A stretch of 64,000 bases of DNA, taken from NCBI RefSeq assembly GCF_900128425.1, contig NZ_LT635782.1, positions 222,712 through 286,711 on the forward strand, given 5' to 3'. The stretch comes from Anaerococcus urinomassiliensis (GTDB lineage Bacteria; Bacillota; Clostridia; Tissierellales; Peptoniphilaceae). Under the pieces are notes generated by a model. That model did not search any database. It was not told the origin of the DNA and worked only from the letters and a program-made list of their open reading frames with translations. Both the position numbers and the translations under genes were made by a program. Shown here in pieces: positions 1-9,000 of this stretch (position 1 is the stretch's first letter; every line of letters starts with the position of its first letter).

Positions 1-288
1 GATTATTGATGGATTATTGATTTTAAGATTGTTTGATAGGCTTTGATAGGACATTTCTCCTGTTAAATACAAGTTTACTACATTTAGTTTAAATTCTAAA
101 GTGTAACTATTATTCTTTCTTGATACTTTTAGTCCATCATAACCTTGGGATTGGTAAGCATTAACCCACGTTCTAATAGTATGCTTGTCTGGGATATTGT
201 ATTTTTTTGCTAATTCTCTGTATCCTATTTTTCCTTCAAGATATTCTTTTACTAATTTCATCTTAAATTCTGTGCTGTATTTTGTCAT
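1..288 (-). CDS. IS3-family transposase OrfA (partial, runs off window)
   Basis: This is an open frame from ATG at 286-288 to the window edge with no stop. The N-terminus YSTEFKMKLVKEYLEGKIG and the following IRTWVNAYQSQGYDGL are the DNA-binding helix-turn-helix of the IS3/IS150 OrfA family, which with OrfB forms the transposase by programmed frameshifting. The 3' part and orfB lie outside the window. It differs in sequence from the OrfA of the two 1464-bp IS copies in this window. Confidence 0.8.
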   Translation of the reverse strand, partial: MTKYSTEFKMKLVKEYLEGKIGYRELAKKYNIPDKHTIRTWVNAYQSQGYDGLKVSRKNNSYTLEFKLNVVNLYLTGEMSYQSLSNNLKINNPSII

Positions 289-344
289 TAAAAAACTGAC
301 CTCCTTAAGTTAGTTTTTAAGTCCAACTTTTGGGGGTCAGTACA
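1..344 (-). mobile_element. IS3-family element, left end with partial orfA
   Basis: The minus strand carries an IS end (TGTACTGACCCCC, ending at 344), a ribosome binding site (AAGGAGG) and an ATG at 288. The reading frame runs off the window. It begins MTKYSTEFKMKLVKEYLEG and has the two helix-turn-helix modules (K-I-G-Y-R-E-L-A-K-K-Y; IRTWVNAYQSQG) typical of OrfA of IS3/IS150-type elements. Only about 96 codons are visible, so activity cannot be judged. A degraded copy of the same left end lies at 37926-37979. Confidence 0.8.
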
Positions 345-385
345 TTTCTTGTAGGGTGTTGTTTTTATAATATTTTAAATTTTAT

Positions 386-1510
386 TTAAATTAAAAACTC
401 ATGAGCTTGTTTCAAACCTTCGATGATCTCAAGGTTTTGAGGACAAATCCCCTCGCACTTGCCACATTCTATACATTCTACTGGGCTTACTCCATCTTTT
501 AAGTAATTTTCATATTGACTTTTACTTTTTTTACTTTCATCATATAAATAGGCATTGTTCCACAGGCTAAAAACTTTTGGAATATTGATATCTACTGTAC
601 AAGGCAAGCAATATTCACATGCTGTGCAGCCAATTTGCTCTTTTGATTTATAGATTGCTCTTGCCCTTTCATAAAAGTCAATATCTTCTTGGCTAAGGGA
701 ATTATAGTCTACCATAGATGCCATATCTATATTTTCTCTGACTTGATTTATATCATTCATTCCGCTTAGGACTGTCATAACATTATCTAGACTTAGTGGG
801 AATTTTAGGGCTTCTTGAGCAGGGCTTAGGTCTGTAAAGTTTTCTAGTAGGTCCATTATTTCTGCTGGAGGATTTGCTAGGCGGCCTCCCTTGATTGGCT
901 CCATGATTACTACTGGTATGCCCAAGTCTTTGGCAAGTTCATATCCCTTCATCCCAGCCTGATAGTTGATATCCAGATAATTTAGCTGGATTTGGCAAAA
1001 GTCCCAATCATAGGACTTAATGATCTCTTCAAAAGCAGGGTAGTCATCGTGAAAAGAAAATCCTACATATTTAACCAAGCCCTTTTCTTTTAGTTCATCT
1101 AAAAATTCAAACACTCCAAGCTCAACCATTTGCTTAAATCTATTTATATCTAGGGAATGCAAGAGGTAAAAGTCCAGGTAATCAGTCCCAAGGTTTGCAA
1201 GTTGTTCTTTAAACAGTCTATAAAAGTCATCTTTTTCTTTTACTAGCCAGCAAGGAAGCTTAGTTGTAAGCTTAATCTTATCACGGAGTCTATTTTCTTC
1301 TAAAAACTCTCCTACAAATTTTTCACTCATACCATCATGATAAGGGTAGGCGGTATCTATGTATGTAAGCCCCTTATCTATAGCTTCAAGCATAGCTTTT
1401 GAAGAAATAGCCTTATCTATCTTGCCATTGTCACCATCAAGGGTCTTAAATCTCATACAGCCAAAACCCAACCCAGAAACTTTACTTCCATTTAAGTCAA
1501 AATATTTCAT
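386..1510 (-). CDS. aldo/keto reductase with C-terminal 4Fe-4S domain
   Basis: This 374-residue oxidoreductase has an AKR barrel at about residues 1-280 and a ferredoxin-like tail. The AKR tetrad is visible: D52 and Y57 in IDTAYPYHDG, K84 in LTTKLP, H118 in LLHSL. The tail has two Cys clusters, CTACEYCLPC starting at C295 and CIECGKCEGICP starting at C346, which resemble sites for two 4Fe-4S clusters. This architecture is common in anaerobes as an uncharacterised ferredoxin-linked reductase; the substrate cannot be told from sequence. It is divergent from glmS and appears monocistronic, with no clear terminator between it and the IS end. Confidence 0.9.
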   Translation of the reverse strand: MKYFDLNGSKVSGLGFGCMRFKTLDGDNGKIDKAISSKAMLEAIDKGLTYIDTAYPYHDGMSEKFVGEFLEENRLRDKIKLTTKLPCWLVKEKDDFYRLFKEQLANLGTDYLDFYLLHSLDINRFKQMVELGVFEFLDELKEKGLVKYVGFSFHDDYPAFEEIIKSYDWDFCQIQLNYLDINYQAGMKGYELAKDLGIPVVIMEPIKGGRLANPPAEIMDLLENFTDLSPAQEALKFPLSLDNVMTVLSGMNDINQVRENIDMASMVDYNSLSQEDIDFYERARAIYKSKEQIGCTACEYCLPCTVDINIPKVFSLWNNAYLYDESKKSKSQYENYLKDGVSPVECIECGKCEGICPQNLEIIEGLKQAHEFLI

Positions 1511-1615
1511 AATTTTTCCTTTTTATTTTTATTTTATCATATACCTATATAAGTTATTAAAGAAAGATTAGCTACTTACAAATTTACTTACCTAATTAAT
1601 ACTTACCTAATTAAT

Positions 1616-1632
1616 TTGTGCTATAATAAAAA
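1616..1632 (+). promoter_or_regulatory. extended -10 promoter for the glmS ribozyme transcript
   Basis: A perfect extended -10, TGCTATAAT, sits at 1619-1627, with no good -35 at normal spacing. Transcription would start about 30 bases before the ribozyme cleavage site at 1669/1670, which fits a short leader. Confidence 0.55.
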
Positions 1633-1661
1633 AGCATAAATTAATAAATAGAGGGAAAAAT

Positions 1662-1795
1662 ATACAAAAGCGCCAGGACCTTATGGTTGACGAGGAGTGG
1701 AGTTATCGAAAGATTCGGCGGATGCTTCACAGGTATTACAGCCTTAATAGTGCACAAAAACCCCTAGCAATAGGGTAACAAAAGCACTATAGTAA
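1662..1795 (+). ncRNA. glmS ribozyme (glucosamine-6-phosphate activated)
   Basis: The leader of glmS carries the conserved glmS ribozyme core. The cleavage site is A1669/G1670 followed by GCGCCAG; then come GTTGACGAGG, the GGAGTTATCGAA and TTCGGCGGATGC core blocks, and a downstream P4/P4.1 region (AATAGTGC pairing with GCACTAT; CCCTA-GCAA-TAGGG). In this known family, glucosamine-6-phosphate is the cofactor for self-cleavage, after which the mRNA is degraded, giving feedback on cell-wall amino-sugar synthesis. The Shine-Dalgarno AAAGGAGG follows immediately, 5' of the glmS ATG. Confidence 0.95.
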
Positions 1796-1815
1796 CCCTC
1801 TTTAAAGGAGGACTT

Positions 1816-3636
1816 ATGTGCGGAATAGTTGCCTATAATGGCGAAAAAAATTGTAAAGATATGTTACTTCAATCCCTTAAAAGATTAGAATATAGGGGTT
1901 ATGATTCAGCAGGCCTTGGCCTTATTTATAATGACAAATTAGAAATTATAAAGGAAAGTGGCAATATAGATATTCTTAGCAAAGAGGCTAATAGCTCTAA
2001 GAGTGATGGAAATATTGGTATAGGCCATACTAGGTGGGCAACCCATGGTAAGCCAAGCAAAGTCAATGCCCACCCCCACACTAACAATAAAAAGGACCTA
2101 GCCCTAGTCCACAATGGAATAATTGAAAACTACCAAGACCTAAAAAAAGAGTTAATAGGTGATGGTTATAGCTTTTATTCAGAAACCGATACAGAGGTTA
2201 TAGTAAATCTTTTGGATAAAAATTATAAAGATGATTTAACAAGTTCTGTTAAAAATACTATAGCAAAGCTTAAAGGAGCTTTTAGTCTAGCTATAGTATC
2301 TGAACGTGATCCAGATACCTTGGTCCTAGTAAGAAGGGAAAGCCCCCTAATACTTGGCTTAAGCGATCATGGAATTTTTGCAAGCTCTGATATTACAGCT
2401 ATCCTAGCCTACACAAAAGATATAGTATATTTAGAAAATGAAGATATAGTTACTATAAATAATGGCAAATACACAATAGAAAACCAAGGTCAAGTCATAA
2501 ATAGGGAAGTAAAACATATAGATATATCTATAGATGCTGCTAGCAAGGGATTATATGAGCACTTTATGATTAAGGAAATCAATGAACAAGATAGGGTTAT
2601 AAAAGATTCCCTTGCTAGAAAAATTGAGGATGACTTTGTAAATATATCTGACTCTTCCTTTAGCAAAGATGAGCTCGAAGCCTTTGATAGAATCTTTATA
2701 ACAGCATGTGGAACTGCCTTTCATGCAGGCGAAGCTAGTAGAAAAAATTTAGAAAAAGCCCTAGGAAAACCTGTAAGAGCAGAAATAGCATCAGAGTTTC
2801 GCTATGATATGGACTTTCTTACTGAAGATAGCCTGCTAATAACCATATCTCAGTCAGGAGAAACTGCAGATAGCCTATCTGTTTTAAGGGAGGCTAAAAA
2901 AAGAGGAGCAAAGGTCCTAGCTATAACCAATACCTTAGGATCTAGCCTAGATAGAGAGGCAGATAAGGTTCTTTATTGTGATGCTGGTCCAGAAATATCT
3001 GTAGCTTCAACCAAGGCTTACACAGCCCAAGTTATGGCCCTTTATATCTTAGCTTTAGACTTTGCCTATAAGCTAGGAAATATCGATAGGGACCTTGTAG
3101 AAAAAACAATAAAAGAATTTAAGTCTTATCCAGAAAAAATTACTGGCCTACTCAAAGACTGCCAAGATATGGAAGAATTAGCTAAAAAGATAAAAGATCA
3201 TAAAGATGTATTTTACCTAGGTAGGGGCTTAGACTTTTTATATGCCAAGGAAGGAGCCTTAAAGCTTAAGGAGATTAGCTATATAAACGCTTTAGCCTTA
3301 CCAAGTGGTGAGCTAAAGCATGGTTCTATTGCCCTAATAGAAGATGGGGTACCTGTCATATCTATACTAACCCAGCCTGAACTTAGGGAAAAATCCTTAG
3401 CAAATGTCAAGGAAGTAAAGGCCAGAGGAGCCTATACAATTGCTATAGCAACAGATGTAGATGATAGTCTTAGAGAAAACTTTGACTATGTCATAGAAAT
3501 ACCAAAAACTAATCCAAGCTACCAGGGCATATTTGCAGCCGTTCCCCAACAAATCCTAGCTTACCAAGTAGCTAGGTCTTTGGGCCTAAATGTAGATAAA
3601 CCTAGAAACCTTGCTAAGTCAGTAACAGTAGAATAA
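1816..3636 (+). CDS. glmS: glutamine-fructose-6-phosphate aminotransferase (isomerizing)
   Basis: This 606-residue protein makes glucosamine-6-phosphate from fructose-6-phosphate and glutamine, the first step to UDP-GlcNAc. The N-terminal glutaminase domain begins MCGIVAYNG with catalytic Cys2, and HTRWATHGKP is present. Two SIS isomerase domains follow (TACGTAFHAG and SQSGETADSL; then LGRGLDFLYAKEGALKLKE). The C-terminus DKPRNLAKSVTVE is the family signature. The length is normal. The start at 1816 is fixed by Cys2 and the AAAGGAGG site. It is regulated by the glmS ribozyme directly upstream. Confidence 0.98.
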   Translation: MCGIVAYNGEKNCKDMLLQSLKRLEYRGYDSAGLGLIYNDKLEIIKESGNIDILSKEANSSKSDGNIGIGHTRWATHGKPSKVNAHPHTNNKKDLALVHNGIIENYQDLKKELIGDGYSFYSETDTEVIVNLLDKNYKDDLTSSVKNTIAKLKGAFSLAIVSERDPDTLVLVRRESPLILGLSDHGIFASSDITAILAYTKDIVYLENEDIVTINNGKYTIENQGQVINREVKHIDISIDAASKGLYEHFMIKEINEQDRVIKDSLARKIEDDFVNISDSSFSKDELEAFDRIFITACGTAFHAGEASRKNLEKALGKPVRAEIASEFRYDMDFLTEDSLLITISQSGETADSLSVLREAKKRGAKVLAITNTLGSSLDREADKVLYCDAGPEISVASTKAYTAQVMALYILALDFAYKLGNIDRDLVEKTIKEFKSYPEKITGLLKDCQDMEELAKKIKDHKDVFYLGRGLDFLYAKEGALKLKEISYINALALPSGELKHGSIALIEDGVPVISILTQPELREKSLANVKEVKARGAYTIAIATDVDDSLRENFDYVIEIPKTNPSYQGIFAAVPQQILAYQVARSLGLNVDKPRNLAKSVTVE

Positions 3637-3638
3637 AA

Positions 3639-3675
3639 TAAAGCTCAAATCTTTCTAAGATTTGAGCTTTTTTTA
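3639..3675 (+). terminator. rho-independent terminator after glmS
   Basis: A 13-bp perfect stem (AAGCTCAAATCTT, loop TCT, AAGATTTGAGCTT) is followed by seven T residues. The T-run touches the stop codon of the convergent gene at 3673, and the opposite strand is also T-rich after the stem, so it may act in both directions. Confidence 0.9.
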
Positions 3676-4674
3676 GGCAAATATTTCTTTTAATGACTTG
3701 TATGTATTGTACCTATTTTCTAGGCCATAGATTGGGGTAAAGGCTAGGATTTCATCTATTGAATATTGGCTAATTTCCCTATCTAAGATTTTTTCTACTT
3801 CTTCCTTAGTTCCCTTGATGATGAAATTAGCATCATAGTATTTTTTAAGGATCGCCTCTTCATTTAGGCTAAATTCATAATCTTTAACTTCTTCAGGATT
3901 TACTAAACTAGAAGACTGACCTCTTATCTGCTGGATATGAGAGTAGTCAAAGGCCTTAGATAGATATTCTAGGCTTTCTTTATCATCAGCTATCAGCATC
4001 TTATAGGACATAGAAACATATGGCTTATCAGCAAAGCTTGATGGTATGAAATTATTTTTGTAGTCAGTAAATAAATGGCTAGGTGTTTCTACTGAGAAAA
4101 ACTTAGCGTGGGAATACTTAAGTCCCCATTGGGCTGCCATGCCCATAGCCTGACCAGTAGATCCTAGCATCCAAGGGCTAACTAGCTTTTCATTGTTGCT
4201 AGGCATAGCCTTAGCCTTGGTATATATGGGGTTATTAGGCTCCTTATCTTCCAAATAGTCAAGGATTATTTTAATCTCTTCATATAGGTTTTGAGATTTG
4301 CTAGGGAAATTTTGGTTAAGGGCACGGATTTCATGGCCTGCAGCACCTGGTGCACGGCCTATACCTAGGTCAACCCTGCCAGGAGCAAGTTCTGCCATGG
4401 TTTTAAAAGTTTCTGCAACCTTTAATGGAGAATAATGCATAATCATTGTTCCACCAGTGCCTATTACAATATTTTCAGTATTTGATAAAAAATATGTTGC
4501 AAGTATTTCTGGTGCAACTGAAAGTAGGTTTTCAAAACCGTGATGCTCTGCAAACCAATATCTATCATAGCCAAGCTTGTCTAATTCGACTACCATTTTT
4601 TTGGTATCATTAAAGACATCTTGGTTAGTTTTTCCTGCTTCTCTTATTAATAAATCATGGACTCCAAGTTTCAT
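3673..4674 (-). CDS. LLM-class (luciferase-like) flavin-dependent oxidoreductase, copy 1
   Basis: This 333-residue TIM-barrel flavin oxidoreductase is of the bacterial luciferase-like family (MsnO8-type). The landmarks are YDRYWFAEHHG, GTGGTMIMHYSPLKVAETF and APGRVDLGIGRAPG. The start is the ATG at 4674 (MKLGVHDLL) preceded by AAGGAGG; the frame stays open upstream to 4800, but that extension crosses the terminator of the next gene and is not conserved in its paralogue. It is a tandem paralogue of the gene at 4793-5794, nearly collinear end to end. The substrate is unknown. Confidence 0.88.
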   Translation of the reverse strand: MKLGVHDLLIREAGKTNQDVFNDTKKMVVELDKLGYDRYWFAEHHGFENLLSVAPEILATYFLSNTENIVIGTGGTMIMHYSPLKVAETFKTMAELAPGRVDLGIGRAPGAAGHEIRALNQNFPSKSQNLYEEIKIILDYLEDKEPNNPIYTKAKAMPSNNEKLVSPWMLGSTGQAMGMAAQWGLKYSHAKFFSVETPSHLFTDYKNNFIPSSFADKPYVSMSYKMLIADDKESLEYLSKAFDYSHIQQIRGQSSSLVNPEEVKDYEFSLNEEAILKKYYDANFIIKGTKEEVEKILDREISQYSIDEILAFTPIYGLENRYNTYKSLKEIFA

Positions 4675-4739
4675 AATAACCTCCTTAAAGTTTAAATCAT
4701 TGCTAACATTATTATACTCGTTGCTAGGAAATATTGGCA

Positions 4740-4772
4740 TAAAAATATCAACCCCAAAATGGAGTTGATATA
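4740..4772 (-). terminator. terminator between the two luciferase-like genes
   Basis: Read on the minus strand, an 11-bp arm ATATCAACTCC and its complement GGGGTTGATAT (one mismatch) enclose a short loop and are followed by TTTTTA. It lies just after the upstream paralogue, so the two genes are probably transcribed separately or with attenuation between them. Confidence 0.8.
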
Positions 4773-4792
4773 TGATTTGTATTATTATATTT

Positions 4793-5794
4793 TTAGTCAA
4801 AAATTTCTTTTAATAGTTTGTAAGTATTAATTCTATTTTCAATTCCAAAAATAGGGGTGAAGCAAAGAATTTCATCTAGGTAGAATGTTTCGATTTCATC
4901 TTCTAGGATATCAGCGATTTCTTGCTTGCTGCCCTTAAGTAGGAATCTTTGTTCATAGGCTTTTTTGAGTACTGCTTGTTCGTTTAAGCTAAATCGATAG
5001 TCTTTTAGTTCCTCTGGATCTAGGATTCCGCTCCAATCACCCTTAGTTTGTTGGATGTGGAAGTATTCAAAAGATTTTCCTAAATACTCAAGCTCGTCTT
5101 TATCATCGCTGATTAACATCTTGTAAGACATTGATGTATATGGTTTGTCAGCGAATTTAGAAGCCTTGAAACTTGATCTGTAAGTGTCGAAAACTTCAGC
5201 AGGAGTTTCAAATAAGAAGAATTTTGCGTGAGAATATGGTAGTCCCAATTCTGCTGCTTTTGCAACTGCTTTGCCCGTGGAACCTAGCATGGTAGGATTA
5301 ACTTTTTTCTCATTTTTGTTTGGTATAGCTTTAACGTGTCTATAAATAGGGTCAGTTGGTTTTTTGTCAACTAGGTAATCCAAAATAATTTCAATCTCGT
5401 CAAATAATTCTGGAGATTTGTCTTCAAATTTGTGGTTTAATGCACGAGCTTCTGATACACCTGTTCCAGGTGCTCTACCGATTCCAATATCTACTCTGCC
5501 TGGAGCAAGTTCAGCCATAGTTTTAAAAACTTCTGCTACCTTTAGTGGAGAGTAATGCATTATCATACAACCGCCAGCTCCTACATGGATATTTTTAGTT
5601 TCTGCTAGAAAATAGCTTGCTAAAATTTCAGGAGCTACAGCTAGTAAACTTTCATAGCCGTGGTGTTCTGCAAACCAATATCTATCATATCCCATTTCAT
5701 CTAAAGTGTGCACTAACTTTCTTGTATCATCAAAAAATTCTTGATTGGTCATACCACGAGATTTGAGCATCAAATCATGGACTCCAAGTTTCAT
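4793..5794 (-). CDS. LLM-class (luciferase-like) flavin-dependent oxidoreductase, copy 2
   Basis: This 333-residue protein has the same family and length as the gene downstream. It starts MKLGVHDLMLKSRG and carries YDRYWFAEHHGYESLL, GGCMIMHYSPLKVAEVF and APGRVDIGIGRAPGTG. The start is supported by a GGGAGG site upstream. A candidate promoter on the minus strand (TTCCAA, 17 bp, TATAAT) lies near 5811-5850. The pair looks like a recent tandem duplication. The family uses FMNH2 or a bound flavin; the actual substrate is not evident. Confidence 0.88.
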   Translation of the reverse strand: MKLGVHDLMLKSRGMTNQEFFDDTRKLVHTLDEMGYDRYWFAEHHGYESLLAVAPEILASYFLAETKNIHVGAGGCMIMHYSPLKVAEVFKTMAELAPGRVDIGIGRAPGTGVSEARALNHKFEDKSPELFDEIEIILDYLVDKKPTDPIYRHVKAIPNKNEKKVNPTMLGSTGKAVAKAAELGLPYSHAKFFLFETPAEVFDTYRSSFKASKFADKPYTSMSYKMLISDDKDELEYLGKSFEYFHIQQTKGDWSGILDPEELKDYRFSLNEQAVLKKAYEQRFLLKGSKQEIADILEDEIETFYLDEILCFTPIFGIENRINTYKLLKEIFD

Positions 5795-6044
5795 ATTTTC
5801 CTCCCTAGTGTGTATTATATTCTATTTATTATACTATTGGAATGCAATAATTCACTAAAAATCAATGTACATTTTCCAAGTAATAATTTATCGCAGGAAA
5901 GACTTAGCTATCCTAAACGTTCTAAATGTTGTATAATAGTTATAATATTAATTCTATCTATTATTTATGTTTATATTATTACATAATTTGTAAGCGAATT
6001 ACACTGAAAAATCTTTTCAAACCAAAATATGAGAGGAATTTTAA

Positions 6045-9000
6045 ATGGACACTTTGATTTCACAAGAAACTGATATTAATCAAAATACAAGAGAAGAAAC
6101 TAACAAGAGAACTTCACTTGTTGGCGAAAAATTTAATATTATATCTATGATGGGTGAGGTCAAATATGAGGTTGAGGTAAAAAAACTCATCGGCCAAGGA
6201 GGATCATCTTTAGTATATGAGGTAGAGGTAGACGATACATACCCACCAAAAAAGAAGATGATAATGAAAGAGTTTTATCCAAATTATGACGAGGAGAAAA
6301 TTACTGCCGAAAGAAATCCGCTCAATAGATTGGAACTATATTTTGATCCTTTAGATTTTGAAAGCGAAGATAGGATAAAAAAAGATCGAAATAGCTTTAT
6401 TGACGCTTACAGTAAGCATATAAGGATTCTTGATATGGATCCTTACTTAGAAAGTAGGATTGTAAGACCTTATAGGGTAGAGATTGATAACTCATATCTT
6501 TACTCCCTATATGAAGTTGATACAGCCACAAGTGTTGATAAGTACTACAATCTAGATTTGATTAGGATAGTAGATATATTAAAGCAGACTGCTGATATTT
6601 TAGTTCACCTCCACAACAAAGACATCATATACATGGATTTGAAACCAGCCAATATTCTCTACGACTATAACAATGGCAAGGTGAAACTTTTTGACTTTGA
6701 TGCGGCTGTTGACCTTAACGAGCTAGAATATATAAATGAATTTTTTATGCCAAATGAGAGAGCTTTCATTCCTCCAGAACTTAGGTTTATAACAGATATA
6801 GCTAATAGAAAAGATTTCTTCATAACTGAAGAAATAGATGTTTATATGCTTGGAGTAACCTTCTTCCTTCTACTAATGGGCAGATATCCTACTGAGCTTG
6901 AAAATGAAGATATGGATTATCTGAGGAGAAATCTGGAAGATGCCTTAAGCAATAAATCGAACAAGATCCTGCTTACATCAAAAGCGACAGAAGGCATAAT
7001 AAAATTACTGCAAGACTCACTTACAGTACATAGATATATTAGTGCCTATGATTTTAAAAATAGTCTTGACGATATAGAAAGCAATCTTAGATTTAGAAAC
7101 AACGAGGACTTTGCCAATATAATTTCTACTGCATATTTCCTAGACCATAAGAGACTTTATAATTATATAGTTGACAAAGACGGCAAAAAATCCATGGATG
7201 TGGCCATTGTTGGAAATAACGAGATTTCTAGAGTTTTCTTCTCTTTTATATTTTCAATTGCAAATATAAAAGGGGTGGATTTGAACATATCATTTTATGA
7301 TAAGAATCCAAAGAAATGCTATGATGATATGATAAGGGAAAACCCCCTTTTGGCAAAAACAACAGAAATATCTCTCAATAGCAAATTAAGTATGAGAAAT
7401 ATTAATGAAAAAATAACTGACCAACCATATGCATATATAAATTTCCTATCATCAAAAGAAAAAATAGACCAATCTTACATACTGATCCTGGATAAGACTG
7501 GTTACGATTATTACAATCTAGCTGATGCCTTATACAATGAATTTAAAGATGACAGTCAAAAAAGAGTTATCCTAAACTATTCTAGAAATAACCACGAAGT
7601 GGATATAAGGCATGGAAAGAATATAGATTTTTATAATCTAGACCTGGCATCAACTTTGACCTTCAGTAACAAAAATCACCATGATGAGATTTTGGACAAG
7701 GCTTTCAGTATACATAGACTACTTTCCATGAAGAGTTTTGGTGAGAGGATTGACTATAACAGCATATGGGAAAGCTTCTCAAAGGATGATTTTTACAATT
7801 TAAAATCATCCATCAGGGTTGCCCTATACATTGAATACCTGATTTATATGGCAGGTATAGATGATAGAGAATTTTTATTTTATGAGCAGGTAGTCAAGGC
7901 CTGTCAAGATGAAGATGAATTAAATATTAGGGATATATTAGCTGAATATGAACACCACTCTTGGAATAGATTTATGATAGCCCAAGGATTTAAACTTCCA
8001 AGTGAAGCTGAGCTAAATTCTTATGCCTATTTTGACCAGAAATACTATATAGACTTCCAAAACAAATTCCATCCACTTATCGTCAATACCCATATAGATA
8101 GGGTCAAAAAGGGAGAAAACGACGAATTAGATGAGATTTCCGTTCATATCAACAATTTGATACAAGAAAAAACAATCTACAAGGAAAAGCAAATCAAATC
8201 AAGGATATTAAATATATTGAATAATACTTTCTGGAACGATAACAAATATCTAAAAGAGCTAAGACCCTTGTGGGTAAAACTTGTAAAATTGTCCTACAGC
8301 ATAATGGAAAACGAGTATTATTCAAACAATACGTTAAATCGTTTAACCTATGAAATAGAAGAAATACTCCAAAAAGCCAAGCCGGATTTGAGTATACTTA
8401 CAAATGATTACTATTATATTAAAGATGACTTAAACTTACTGATTACGAGAAATCAAACATTTGATACAAGGACAATAGATTACATGATAGTAGATTCTAT
8501 ACCATTTATTTCTACAAACAATATAAAGACTATCTTTAAGCCATTTTTAGATGATGATGAAAATCTTTGGGCTAATATCATTGCAGCAATCAAATTTGAT
8601 CCTGAAAAACTCATATTTTTATCAGATGAAGATGTTGATAGCAACAAGATCAATAGGATAGAAAACTTTTTGAGAAATAAGAGATTGCAAAAATCTATGA
8701 AAATCGAAGTGATTCCTTATGAAAAAATGCAACTTTACAATAAGGAACATTCATTAGTTGATTTGACCTTAAATAGCCATTTAGACGGTAAAAGATCCGA
8801 ATTTGCAGGTCTTCCATTTGTAGAATATATAGGATCAAACAAATGGAATGGAAGCTATAAGGCTCTGGACTTTTACAATGGCAGATCTTCTCTTACTGTT
8901 GAAGAAACTTTCTTCCTAAATAATGCTCAAGTCTATGATAATATAAGCCTAACTAATATAACTAGATTGATTAACCACTACTATGTGATTTGGAAAACAT

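Noticed and set aside
4675..4800. Longer N-terminus for the luciferase-like gene at 3673-4674
   Set aside because: It would read through a terminator hairpin, lacks a ribosome site and is absent from the paralogue.
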